Assembly: GCA_035641235.1 (NCBI GenBank)
Contig: DASQUP010000106.1
Coordinates: 1-29,061 of the forward strand
Origin: DASQUP01 sp035641235
GTDB lineage: Bacteria > Actinomycetota > CADDZG01 > WHSQ01
DNA length: 29,061 bases
Reading direction: 5' to 3'
Position numbers and translations under genes: made by a program. Shown piece after piece: positions 14,659 through 23,198 of this stretch. The notes under the pieces are model-generated. The model was not told where the DNA came from and did no database searches. It was given only the letters and a program-made list of their open reading frames with translations. Positions within the stretch are counted from its first letter, which is position 1, and every line of letters starts with the position of its first letter.

Positions 14659-17301
14659 TCAGAAGTCCAATGACGAATAGGCGACAACCCCGCGGTTGAG
14701 CCCCTCCACGGCCTCGCCTGCCCGCTGCGACACCAAGTCGGACCCGGCGACCTCCTCGATCTGTCGCAGCAGGTCGATCAGCTGCTTGACGTTGCGGAAG
14801 AAATCGCCCGGCGGATCGTCCTCCCCGATCACGTGCTCGAGGGGAGAGCCTGCGGCCCAGCGATAGGCGCGCTCCGCAAACCCGGGATCCGGCTCGCGCG
14901 TCAGATCCAGCCCGCGCACCTCCTCGTCGTCCTTGATCTTCTCCCAGAGCGTCATTACTTCTTTCCACGCGATCCGCGACGTGGCCGTCGGCATGGTCGT
15001 TACGGGAGGCGGTTCTGGTCCCCGTGTCTCGAAGACGAGCGTGGAACAAACGGCAGCGAGCTCCGGTGCATCGAGTTCGTCGAACAGGCCGTGGGTAAGG
15101 GCCTCCACAACCAGCAGGTCCGATTCGTTGTAGATGGCCGTCAGTGTCTCTCCCCTATCCGTCAGCTCCCATCCTTTGACGTAGCCCAGGTCGTCCAGGA
15201 TTTCGAGCACGAGCTCGAATCGTCGAGCCAGGGTGCCCGTGCGCCGGTTGATGCGGCGTTCGAGGCCGGCGACCTCCCGCTCCAGCCGCCGGGCCCGATC
15301 CGCGAAGTGTAGGTGTCGGCCGCGGTCCGGGCACGAGTGGCACGGGTGCGACTCGATGCTGCGGCGGAGAGCACGGATCTCCTTCGAGTCCTTGGGTGCC
15401 GGTCGCGACGCCTTGAGTGGATCGGGGTTCGCGAGGAGGCGCGCTATGTGCCGGCGGGTTCGTGCGTTGCGTGGGTTCTCCGCGAACGAGATCCGAATCC
15501 GCCCGATAGGCGCTGGCGCGCGCCGGAAGTCGGACGGCGTCAATCGCATGAGATTGCGCTGATCGGAGACGGCGAGAACGCGCGGCGAATTTTCGGAGCC
15601 GTCGCGGGCGACATCGACGACGGCATAACGCCCGCGCCGGCGCCCTCCTTGTATCTCGATGACGTCGCCCGGACGCAACGTCGACATCGCTTCGCTGATG
15701 GAGGACCCGAGGTCGACGCCGAGCCGTTCCTCCGCCTTTCTCAGTCGGTCGACGAGATCCCGGTACTCGTCGAAGTCACCGAGATCACAATGCATTCGTT
15801 CGCGGTACGAGGCCAGGTAGGCCTCGCTCCGTTCGCGTGTTCGTTCGAGCTGAACGACGTCGCGGTCCGCCTGGAACTGGGCGAACGACGAGTTGACGAG
15901 GTGTTCCGCGTCGTGACGGTCGTAGTTGCGGACCAGATTGACCGCCATGTTGTACGAGGGGCGGAACGAGGAATTGAGCGGATAGGTCCGCGTCGTAGCG
16001 AGCCGAGTGATCGTTTCAAAAGGCGTGAAGCGCTGGTACAGGACCACCGAGTGGCCGAGTTCGTCGATCCCACGCCGTCCGGCGCGTCCAGAGAGCTGGG
16101 TGTATTCACCCGGCGTCATGAGTTCGTGGCGCTCTCCCGTGAACTTGGTGAGGCTTTCGATGGCCACCGTTCGAGCCGGCATGTTGATTCCGAGAGCGAG
16201 CGTCTCGGTTGCGAACACAACCTTGATGAGGTTGCGTTTGAAGAGTTCTTCGACCGTCTCCTTGAAGGGCGGAATCATGCCGGCGTGATGTGCGGCTATT
16301 CCCTGTGACAAGCCGGCAAGCCACTCCGAAAAGCCGAGAACCTCGAGCTCGTCGCGGGGAAGGTCTTTGAGTCTCTCCTCCGCATAATCGACGATCGCCC
16401 GCCGCTCATCGGGCGATGTCAGGCGCACGTTGTCGAACATGCATTGTTTAACCGCGTCGTCACAGCCGCGGCGAGAGAAGATGAAGTAGATGCAGGGAAG
16501 CATGCCCTCGCCGTCCAAACGGTCGATGACCTCGGTGCGACGAGGTATACGTGCCCGCCTGGCACGGGGGCGATGCCCTCCCCGTCCTGGCCTTCCGCGA
16601 CCATGCTGCCGTCTCCGCTCGAATTCCCGAGCACGGGGGTTCGGAAGGACGTCTCCTTCTGGCCTGCGTACGAACATCGGCATGAGCTCGTCCGCGACGA
16701 AATACCAGTGCCGGATATCTACCGGACGCTTCTCCTCGATTATCACCTCGGTGCTTCCCCGGAGCGTCTGGAGCCAATCCGCGAACTCCTCCGCGTTGGA
16801 CACGGTCGCAGACAGCGACGCAGTCCTGACGTCCACGGGAAGATGGATGAGAACCTCCTCCCACACCGCGCCGCGATAGGGATCCTGGAGGTAGTGGACC
16901 TCGTCGAGGACGACGTATCGCAGCATGTCGAGGTCGGTGGAGTCCTCGTAGAGCATGTTGCGAAGCACCTCGGTGGTCATCACCACGATGGGCGCGCCGC
17001 CGTTGATCGAGTTGTCGCCGGTCAGGAGGCCGACATTGTCGGCGCCGTGGAGTGCGACGAAGTCTGCGTACTTCTGGTTGGACAATGCCTTGATCGGTGT
17101 CGTGTAGAAGGTGCGACCTGTTCGCTGCAGCGCCAGCCATGCCGCGAATTCACCCACCACCGTTTTGCCGGCGCCCGTGGGTGCCGCCACGAGGACCGAA
17201 GCCCCTTCGGAGAGCGCGCGGCAGGCCCGCACCTGATATTGGTCGAAGGAGAAGCCGTACGAGGCGGCAAACTCCTGTACGTCTTGGGGGATGTCGTTCA
17301 T
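14659..17301 (-). CDS. helY: Ski2/Mtr4-like DEAD/DEAH-box helicase (HelY)
   Basis: An 880-residue superfamily 2 helicase. Walker A APTGAGKT is at 40-47, Walker B DEVH at 133-136, motif III SAT at 164-166 and motif VI QLSGRAGRRG at 402-411. An arginine-rich linker at about 223-256 (HGRGRPGRGG) separates the two RecA folds, and the C-terminal third is the DSHCT-type helical domain. Family members unwind RNA or RNA/DNA; the actinobacterial HelY role is not settled. Gene order tatA/B, tatC, membrane protein, helY resembles that in Mycobacterium, which supports orthology. CxxC at about 660 (HPCHSCPDRGRH) is a possible metal site. No strong ribosome site precedes the ATG. Confidence 0.9.
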   Translation of the reverse strand: MNDIPQDVQEFAASYGFSFDQYQVRACRALSEGASVLVAAPTGAGKTVVGEFAAWLALQRTGRTFYTTPIKALSNQKYADFVALHGADNVGLLTGDNSINGGAPIVVMTTEVLRNMLYEDSTDLDMLRYVVLDEVHYLQDPYRGAVWEEVLIHLPVDVRTASLSATVSNAEEFADWLQTLRGSTEVIIEEKRPVDIRHWYFVADELMPMFVRRPEGDVLPNPRAREFERRRQHGRGRPGRGGHRPRARRARIPRRTEVIDRLDGEGMLPCIYFIFSRRGCDDAVKQCMFDNVRLTSPDERRAIVDYAEERLKDLPRDELEVLGFSEWLAGLSQGIAAHHAGMIPPFKETVEELFKRNLIKVVFATETLALGINMPARTVAIESLTKFTGERHELMTPGEYTQLSGRAGRRGIDELGHSVVLYQRFTPFETITRLATTRTYPLNSSFRPSYNMAVNLVRNYDRHDAEHLVNSSFAQFQADRDVVQLERTRERSEAYLASYRERMHCDLGDFDEYRDLVDRLRKAEERLGVDLGSSISEAMSTLRPGDVIEIQGGRRRGRYAVVDVARDGSENSPRVLAVSDQRNLMRLTPSDFRRAPAPIGRIRISFAENPRNARTRRHIARLLANPDPLKASRPAPKDSKEIRALRRSIESHPCHSCPDRGRHLHFADRARRLEREVAGLERRINRRTGTLARRFELVLEILDDLGYVKGWELTDRGETLTAIYNESDLLVVEALTHGLFDELDAPELAAVCSTLVFETRGPEPPPVTTMPTATSRIAWKEVMTLWEKIKDDEEVRGLDLTREPDPGFAERAYRWAAGSPLEHVIGEDDPPGDFFRNVKQLIDLLRQIEEVAGSDLVSQRAGEAVEGLNRGVVAYSSLDF

Positions 17302-17361
17302 TCGTTGGGACCGGCCGCGCCCATCTCCCGATCGTGTGGACCGACGCGGGCGGTGGAGTTG

Positions 17362-18078
17362 CTACTGGTCTTCCGCTTCCTCCTCATCGCTAGGAGACTC
17401 CTGCGGCGTTGGCTGAGGGAAGCTACCCAATTGCGCTGGGTGCCCTATCCCAGAGGCCTGAAGACCCTCACGGTCACGTTCCCGGTCGATCAGCGAGACC
17501 ACGGTGAGAAATATGCTGCCGGCACGTTCGTGCTGGTTGAGGCCGTTCAGTAACAGTGAGTTCTGCATCTCACCCTTGGCGTCGGCTGCCAGCTTGAAGG
17601 TCTCTGCCGCGGACGTGTACAGGAGCAAGGACTCCGACAAGAGGCGATTGACATCGGCCAGGCTCGCCGGCGGCTCCGACCGGGCGGCCTCTGCGCGGGC
17701 TCCGACGAGCGTTTCGGCCCATTGGTCCGCCTGCTTGGATAGCTCGGCCAGCGCGTCGCCCGAGGTTTCCGGCGTGACTACAGCCATCTGCGTGGCGGGA
17801 TCCGCAATCTCCTGAGCGAAGTCCCTCACCCGCTGCGTGTAGTCGTCGATAGAATTCTGGCGCGCCTCCGCCTGGTTGGAACTCGAATTCAAAGCGGCGA
17901 TGAGGCCCCCGACACTCGACAGGACGAGAGCGATAATGACGGCTGCGGCGACCCGGCCGCCGGAGGTGCGGTACCAGGGGATGTGCTCCCGCCGGACCGC
18001 GGTTGGGCGAGGTGCGCCGGCCGGCCGCCTCCGCGCGGTGCCTCTCGATTGCGATTTCTTCTTGCCTTTGATCGCCAT
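17362..18078 (-). CDS. Single-pass membrane protein, hypothetical
   Basis: 238 residues, family not recognised. A very basic N-terminus (1-33, many Lys/Arg) is followed by one transmembrane segment at about 41-63 (GRVAAAVIIALVLSSVGGLI). A long, mostly helical, Ala/Glu-rich domain comes next, and the last 20 residues are acidic (SDEEEAEDQ). The positive-inside rule places the N-terminus in the cytoplasm and the bulk outside the cell. The start is the ATG at 18078, because upstream codons belong to the tatC region. It sits 44 bases after tatC and 60 before helY, the place of the membrane protein reported near helY in Mycobacterium, although the order is not identical. It may be exported or act with the Tat pore; this is inference. 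Confidence 0.7.
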   Translation of the reverse strand: MAIKGKKKSQSRGTARRRPAGAPRPTAVRREHIPWYRTSGGRVAAAVIIALVLSSVGGLIAALNSSSNQAEARQNSIDDYTQRVRDFAQEIADPATQMAVVTPETSGDALAELSKQADQWAETLVGARAEAARSEPPASLADVNRLLSESLLLYTSAAETFKLAADAKGEMQNSLLLNGLNQHERAGSIFLTVVSLIDRERDREGLQASGIGHPAQLGSFPQPTPQESPSDEEEAEDQ

Positions 18079-18122
18079 CGCCGCAGGATAACGCCCCGGG
18101 ATGCTCTCTTTGCCCGCGCCGG

Positions 18123-18944
18123 TTACCCGGCCTTGCCCGCCTGCGATTTCCGGCGCTTCTTCATCGAGCCGAGGGCCAGGATGGTGACTTCGTACATCAG
18201 GTACAGGGGTACCGCCAGGATGAGCAGCGTGTAGGGGTCCTGGCTGGGTGTCACGATAGCCGCCAGGGAGGCGATCGCCACGATCGCCACCCTCCGCCCA
18301 CGTTTTAGCTGCTCGACCGAAACGACCCCGATGAGTCCCAAGAAGAAGAGCACAATGGGCAACTCGAACATCAACCCGAAGCCAAGAAGCATCAAACCGA
18401 TGAAGTTCAGGTATTCCTCGGCGCTCGGAAACAGGACGAGGTTTTCGCCGCCGATCCGGATGAGCAGGCGAAGCCCGGTGGGGAGTACGAAGTATGCAAG
18501 CGTTGCGCCTGCGAGGAACAGGATGATCGAGATGCCGATGAACGGGCCTGCGTAGCGTTTCTCCTTGAGCGTCAGAGCCGGCACCACGAATGCCCAGACC
18601 TGATACAGCCACACCGGCGAGGACAGAGCGATGCCGACCATCGCGGTGAGTTTCAGGCGGAACTGGAACCCACCTATCAGAGTCGTGTAGATCAGGTCAC
18701 ATCCTTGCGGTCCGAGGTTCTCCCTCGGGACCGAACACAGGGGCCTCCTGAAGATCTCCAGGATGGGTTCGTAGATGACGAAGACGGCCACGGAGATCCC
18801 CACGAATGCCAACGCCGAGATCATCAGACGCGTCCGCAGTTCGCCGAGATGCTCGACGACCGACATCGCGGCCTCGACCTGCCGTTTCTTGCGCCACCGC
18901 CGGAAAACTCGCAGCCGGCGGCGCAACCTTCCGGCCTCCGCCAT
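18123..18944 (-). CDS. tatC: Sec-independent protein translocase TatC
   Basis: 273 residues with six hydrophobic segments, the TatC architecture. The conserved entry motif is EHLGELRTRL at 31-40, and the periplasmic and helix motifs SSPVWLYQVWAFVVPALTLKE and NFIGLMLLGFGLMFELPIV follow. TatC recognises twin-arginine signal peptides and forms the receptor with TatB. The ATG at 18944 shares one base with the upstream tatA/B TGA (TGATG), so translation is coupled. An internal Met at 27 (MSVVEHLGEL) is where many homologues begin; the extra 26 residues are strongly basic. The C-terminus is lysine-rich and cytoplasmic. Confidence 0.95.
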   Translation of the reverse strand: MAEAGRLRRRLRVFRRWRKKRQVEAAMSVVEHLGELRTRLMISALAFVGISVAVFVIYEPILEIFRRPLCSVPRENLGPQGCDLIYTTLIGGFQFRLKLTAMVGIALSSPVWLYQVWAFVVPALTLKEKRYAGPFIGISIILFLAGATLAYFVLPTGLRLLIRIGGENLVLFPSAEEYLNFIGLMLLGFGLMFELPIVLFFLGLIGVVSVEQLKRGRRVAIVAIASLAAIVTPSQDPYTLLILAVPLYLMYEVTILALGSMKKRRKSQAGKAG

Positions 18945-19459
18945 CAGCCTGCTCGTTGCTCGGGCGGCCGGCCGGCTTCCGGAGGCTCCGGTGCGGCGTC
19001 CCGCTCGGGCGCCGAAGACCCGCCGGGTGGAACTGGGTCGGCTGGATCACGGGGGTTCTGGTCGTCGTCCCCTTCGGAGGTGCCGGCCGCCGGCTCGGTG
19101 TCGTTCTCCGCGCCGGGACGATCGGCGGCCGCTACGTCGTAGTTGGGATCGAATTCCTCCTCGTCGGAACCGTCGGTCTCGGAGCCCGATTCCCAGGCCG
19201 GCTTTGCGGTCGAGGCCGACTCCGCCGCCGCAACGTTGGGATGGTCTCGGCGCGGAGCCGGACCGGGTGCGTCGCCGTCATCGTCGACGTTGAAATCCAG
19301 TCCCTCCTTGAAGTCGTCGCGCACCTCGTCGGCCATCCTCCGGAGCTGAGACAGCGTGCGGCCGACGGTCCGGGCGATTTCGGGGAGCTTGTCCGGGCCG
19401 AAAACGATGAGCGCGATAGCGGCCACCGCCATAACTTCCAAGGGGCCGATTGAAGGCAT
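18944..19459 (-). CDS. tatA: TatA/TatB family twin-arginine translocase subunit
   Basis: 171 residues. A short hydrophobic helix at about 6-20 (LEVMAVAAIALIVFGPDKLPE) is followed by an amphipathic helix to about 55 (RTVGRTLSQLRRMADEVRDD), the TatA/TatB signature. A long disordered tail follows, very rich in Asp, Glu, Pro and Ala. Length and the early Glu favour TatB, while the single copy next to tatC could serve as TatA; the sequence does not decide. It is first of the tatA/B-tatC pair and 94 bases downstream of the zinc-ribbon gene. The acidic tail is longer than in most TatA proteins. Confidence 0.88.
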   Translation of the reverse strand: MPSIGPLEVMAVAAIALIVFGPDKLPEIARTVGRTLSQLRRMADEVRDDFKEGLDFNVDDDGDAPGPAPRRDHPNVAAAESASTAKPAWESGSETDGSDEEEFDPNYDVAAADRPGAENDTEPAAGTSEGDDDQNPRDPADPVPPGGSSAPERDAAPEPPEAGRPPEQRAG

Positions 19460-19553
19460 GAGCGCAGTCTAGAACCCCCTTCGGATACAAGGGAGGTGGT
19501 GGGCGACCGAATTGGCGGAGGGAGTCAGTCCCGCCGGCGAGATGTGGTCGAGT

Positions 19554-19898
19554 TCAGCCGGAGAAGTCGTCGAGGTTGCTGGATGCGGTCAGCTGGGTGA
19601 ACCAGTCCTCGCTCTGCATCAGCTCGTGGAACTCGAGCAGGTCGTCGTGGTTGATCGGTGGGCCGCTGTGGGTTTCGAGAGCCTCGGCCGGAACGTGGAC
19701 CAGCATCGGCATCACGCCTCCGGACAAGAGCAGGCGGATGACCCGCTCGTCGGCCGGCTTCTCAACGAACTCGGAGCACGAAGGGCACGAAAACCCATAG
19801 GTGTTTGATCCCTCACCGGTGGCGATACGCAGGAGGATGTCGTCGGCCGTCAGGTCGACCTCTCCGCAGTCTGGGCATGTTGCCTTGATTGTGGTCAT
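19554..19898 (-). CDS. Zinc-ribbon protein, hypothetical
   Basis: 114 residues. Two CxxC pairs at the N-terminus, C8/C11 (CPDCGEVDL) and C38/C41 (CPSCSEF), form a zinc ribbon. The rest is a helical region, with SGPPINHDDLLEFHELM near the end. Family not recognised; zinc ribbons of this kind are found in small regulators and RNA- or protein-binding adaptors. The ATG at 19898 is preferred over an upstream frame reaching 19970, because AGAGGG lies four bases upstream and the CxxC core begins here. It is divergent from the histidine kinase gene, so the two may share a control region. Confidence 0.75.
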   Translation of the reverse strand: MTTIKATCPDCGEVDLTADDILLRIATGEGSNTYGFSCPSCSEFVEKPADERVIRLLLSGGVMPMLVHVPAEALETHSGPPINHDDLLEFHELMQSEDWFTQLTASSNLDDFSG

Positions 19899-19950
19899 TT
19901 GTCCCTCTGAGTTCGGGTGGACTGCCTGCAAATGAGTTATCGGCCCGGCT

Positions 19951-19971
19951 AATGGAACATTTAGAACCATT
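19951..19971. promoter_or_regulatory. AT-rich dyad between zinc-ribbon and kinase genes
   Basis: AATGG and CCATT arms are separated by 11 bases in an unusually AT-rich patch of an otherwise GC-rich window. It lies in the 146-base gap between the divergent zinc-ribbon and histidine kinase genes and could be an operator or promoter element for either. Arms this short can arise by chance. Confidence 0.3.
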
Positions 19972-20044
19972 TTCTTCCTGGCCCAGGGTGACTACGGAGC
20001 GTGGTCCGACTTAACTGCAAGCCGCATTGTGTCGATTAGGCAGC

Positions 20045-22102
20045 ATGTCCTTGTTCGCTCGGCCACGTCCCGATCTCCCCCACAATCCCGACCGTTGGAG
20101 GTCGGGCCTGGAGGCCGCGCTCAGAGTCAGCGAGATCGCCGCCTCGGCCGCCCCCCTGGCCGACGCTATCGACGCAATGCTTCGTACTGCGGTCAAACTT
20201 CTCGGGGCCGAACAGGGCTCGCTCATGTTGTTGAAGGACGGCGGGCGCATGCTCGAGCTGGTGGCGGCCTGCGGCTTTACCGACGACATGCCGGGCGGCG
20301 CCAGCGTTCCGGTCGGGGAGGGTGTCGCCGGGCGGGTCATCGCAACCGGTCATGCACTGCGCCTCGGTGAAGTCGACGGCGACGCGTTCGTGAACTTCGT
20401 TCCGAAGTCCCGACCCATCTCATCCAGCGTCGTCGTTCCCCTTCGCGTGCACGGGCGTTCGATCGGGGTCCTGAGCCTCAACATCTTCAAGGGCTCTCCC
20501 CCGTTCACCGATGAGGACGTTCGCGTTGCCCAGATGTTCGGCAACCAGGTGGCCGGGCTGATCTACCGGGCGCAGCTCCACGAGCGGGCCGAACAGAGGT
20601 CCTCCGACCTCATGGCCCTGGTGGAGTCGAGCAAGGGCCTCGTCGGGACCCTCGAGATGGATTCCCTGCTCCAGAGGATGTTCGACGGAGCAATTCGCCT
20701 AGCCGGTTCGAAGAACGGTTTCGCCTGTCTCTTCGACTCCGATTCGGGTGCCATATCGAGCGGGGTCTTCCGTGGGATGGAGAAGGCAGTCATCAGCAAG
20801 CTCGTCCACTCCGAAGAGATAAGGCGCGCCGTCGAGCAGATGGATCTTGTCATCTTCGAGGTGGAGGCCGTCGGCCACGTCGTCGCTGTAGGGATCCGGA
20901 CGGCAAAGGGGACGCGCGGAGTCCTCGTCGCCAGCGCGGATCCGAAGCTTGCCGGAGACCGCATCGATCTCCTTCGGGCGTTCGGCCAGCAGTGTTCGAC
21001 CGCAGCGAGCGCGGCCGAGCTGCACGCCCAAATCGCTCACAAAGAGACTGAACTTTCTTCGATCATCCATGGTGTCCCCAACCCGATCGTCCTCGTCGAT
21101 GCACGCAAACGCATCGTTGCACTCAACGTCGCAGCGGAGACGCTCTTCAGCTGCTCGTCGTCTTTCTCTGCCGGCGCACCCGTCGAGGGAACCCTCGGTC
21201 ACACGGAGGTGGAGCATCTTCTTACCGGAGAGGGCCAGCTTCAAACCGAGATAGTTGCCGGGAACCCGCCTCAGACGTACAAGGCGCGTGTGGTCGACGT
21301 CCGCGTGCCCGGCGCGCCGATAGGGCGCGTGCTGCTCATGGACGATGTCACCTCCGAGCGCGAGATCCTTCAGATGCAGCGTGACTTCGTTGCGATGGTG
21401 GGACACGAACTGCGGACGCCCCTCACGATCATCAAGGGGTTCGCATGGACCCTGCGTAAGCGCGTGGAGATCGCAACACCTGAAGAGACCCTGGACGTTG
21501 TCAGCACCATCGTAAACAAGGCGGATCAACTCGAGCGCCTGATCGCAGACCTCCTGTATGTGTCGAACATCGAGGCCAGAGAGGCAACCCTCAGCGTCGA
21601 GCGTGTCGGCATGGCAGAGCTCATCACCTCCGTCGCGGAGGATGTCGTTCGCGACCACCCAACGCGCGAGGTCGCCATCGATGTGGGCAAGAAACTCAGC
21701 TGGCCGTGCGACGAGACCAAGGTCGCGCTGGTAGTGCGGCACCTCATCGACAACGCGCTCAAGTACTCGGAGGGCCCCGATCCGGTGACCATCGCCGCCT
21801 ATGGGGACGACGAGGGCCAGTTGCACATCGATGTGACCGACCGCGGAATCGGCATTGTTTCGTCGGACGTGCCGCACATCTTCGACCGCTTCCGTCAGGT
21901 GGACAACTCCTCGACCCGCGAGCACGGCGGAACCGGCGTCGGCCTGTACCTCAGTGCGCAGCTCGTGAAGATGCACGGAGGCCGCATCACGGTCGATTCC
22001 ACGTGGGGCAAGGGCTCGACGTTCTCGGTGATCCTTCCGTCCGGGACGATCGGCAGCCAGATCGTGCACATCCGCAACCGCGAGGTCGTCCGCACCGCCT
22101 GA
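20045..22102 (+). CDS. GAF-GAF-PAS sensor histidine kinase
   Basis: 685 residues, soluble, with no membrane helix. Residues about 25-180 form a GAF domain (GSLMLLKDGG; VPVGEGVAGRVIATG; SSVVVPLRVHGRSIGVLSL), about 185-330 a second, degenerate GAF, and about 335-440 a PAS domain (IIHGVPNPIVLVDARKRIVA). H454 in MVGHELRTPL is the phospho-acceptor. The HATPase domain has RHLIDNALKYS (N box), DRGIGI (G1) and GGTGVGLYLS (G2). The start is taken at ATG 20045, after TTAGG; a TTG 18 bases upstream is possible. No response regulator is adjacent, so the partner is elsewhere. It is the only plus-strand gene inside the pafC-tat stretch, pointing to later insertion there. Confidence 0.88.
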   Translation: MSLFARPRPDLPHNPDRWRSGLEAALRVSEIAASAAPLADAIDAMLRTAVKLLGAEQGSLMLLKDGGRMLELVAACGFTDDMPGGASVPVGEGVAGRVIATGHALRLGEVDGDAFVNFVPKSRPISSSVVVPLRVHGRSIGVLSLNIFKGSPPFTDEDVRVAQMFGNQVAGLIYRAQLHERAEQRSSDLMALVESSKGLVGTLEMDSLLQRMFDGAIRLAGSKNGFACLFDSDSGAISSGVFRGMEKAVISKLVHSEEIRRAVEQMDLVIFEVEAVGHVVAVGIRTAKGTRGVLVASADPKLAGDRIDLLRAFGQQCSTAASAAELHAQIAHKETELSSIIHGVPNPIVLVDARKRIVALNVAAETLFSCSSSFSAGAPVEGTLGHTEVEHLLTGEGQLQTEIVAGNPPQTYKARVVDVRVPGAPIGRVLLMDDVTSEREILQMQRDFVAMVGHELRTPLTIIKGFAWTLRKRVEIATPEETLDVVSTIVNKADQLERLIADLLYVSNIEAREATLSVERVGMAELITSVAEDVVRDHPTREVAIDVGKKLSWPCDETKVALVVRHLIDNALKYSEGPDPVTIAAYGDDEGQLHIDVTDRGIGIVSSDVPHIFDRFRQVDNSSTREHGGTGVGLYLSAQLVKMHGGRITVDSTWGKGSTFSVILPSGTIGSQIVHIRNREVVRTA

Positions 22103-22200
22103 GCACGGGGCCGTCGCTGCGGGCGGCGCCATTACCTCCTGCCTCCCACCGTTTCTGAGTCGCCTTCGGCAACGGCGCCGTCCTCGCTCCTCGGCGCGGC

Positions 22201-22250
22201 GCCATCAGCTCCGGTGGGCCGCCGCGCCGTCAGCTCCTGTGGGCTGCGGC
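22201..22250 (-). repeat. 25-bp tandem duplication at the pafC 3' end
   Basis: 22201-22225 and 22226-22250 agree at 21 of 25 bases. Read on the minus strand, both copies encode Ala-Ala-Ala-His-Arg-Ser-stop. The second (22226-22250) is the real end of pafC; the first lies just past its stop. The three differences inside the coding part are synonymous. Confidence 0.75.
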
Positions 22251-23198
22251 GATCCGTTCGGCCAAGGACCTGCTCGCGTCCATCACACTCGCGGGAGCCA
22301 CGGCCCGGACGTCGCGGCCCAGGCGGAGCACCAGCGTCGCCGACCATCTCTCGCCACTTGCGACCATGACGATCCGGCGCCAGCCGTCGTCGAGGGACTC
22401 GCTGCTGGCCACCGGGTAGTAGTCCTCGAACCACCGCGCCGCTGACGGTGAGATCTCGAGCGTCAGGCGCATGTCGGAGTCCCGTCCGCTGAACGCACCT
22501 CGGTAGCGTCCGGGATCGAAGTCCGCCGGCACCGGAGCCGGCGCGTCCAGAACCGCAACGGACTTGATCCGGTCGACCCGGAACATCCGCTCCTCGTTGG
22601 TGAGGTGGTCGAGGCCCACGAGATACCACCGACCGAGCGCGGCGATTAGCCCCCACGGCTCAACCGCCCGGCGAGTCAACTCACCGCGCGACGCGGAGAA
22701 ATATTCGAGGTCGACCTGTACGGCTTCCCTCAGCGCCCCCTGGAGCGCCTCGAGATGTCCTCCCGGAGACCCCTCGAGCTGTACCTGGACGGCGGCACCA
22801 TCCCCCTCTCCCTTCCCAAGGGCCCGCCGAACCTTGGAGAGGGCGCGGCGTAAAGCGTCTGCGTCCTCCATCCCGGGGAGCGACAGGATTGCGGAGCCGC
22901 CTGCATAGAGGACCAGAGCTTCCGCGGGGGTGAGCCTCAGCGGAGCCGCGAAGTAGTCGGCCATCTCGACGTACACACGGTCCTCTTCGAGCGTCACATC
23001 GATCAGATCGCCCGGCCCGTAGCCGGGGAGCCCGCAGACGAACACCAGGTTCAAGTCGTCGACGAGGTCGCGTGTTTTTACGTTGAACCGCTCGGCGAGT
23101 TCATCGACGGAGACGCCGGGATGATGAATCGCGAACGGCAGCATGACGAGGATGCGCTGGAGCCGCTGTCCCAACCGACCGTACGGTTTCTCAGTCAT
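22230..23198 (-). CDS. pafC: WYL-domain transcriptional regulator PafC
   Basis: 322 residues. An N-terminal winged helix (RILVMLPFAIHHPGVSVDEL ... RFNVKTRDLVDDLN) is followed by a WYL domain with RWYLVGLDHLTNEERMFRVDRI, then a C-terminal WCX extension. In mycobacteria PafB and PafC act together as the activator of the RecA-independent DNA-damage response, the WYL domain probably sensing a nucleic-acid ligand. The ATG at 23198 overlaps the pafB TGA as ATGA, so the two are made together. The position behind pafB and near pafA supports orthology. The gene end is duplicated (see the 25-bp repeat). Confidence 0.9.
   Translation of the reverse strand: MTEKPYGRLGQRLQRILVMLPFAIHHPGVSVDELAERFNVKTRDLVDDLNLVFVCGLPGYGPGDLIDVTLEEDRVYVEMADYFAAPLRLTPAEALVLYAGGSAILSLPGMEDADALRRALSKVRRALGKGEGDGAAVQVQLEGSPGGHLEALQGALREAVQVDLEYFSASRGELTRRAVEPWGLIAALGRWYLVGLDHLTNEERMFRVDRIKSVAVLDAPAPVPADFDPGRYRGAFSGRDSDMRLTLEISPSAARWFEDYYPVASSESLDDGWRRIVMVASGERWSATLVLRLGRDVRAVAPASVMDASRSLAERIAAAHRS

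Noticed and set aside
13445..15049. Thiolase with a 136-residue N-terminal extension
   Set aside because: The extension is antisense-like arginine-rich sequence inside the helY coding region; the thiolase family start and a ribosome site are at 14641.
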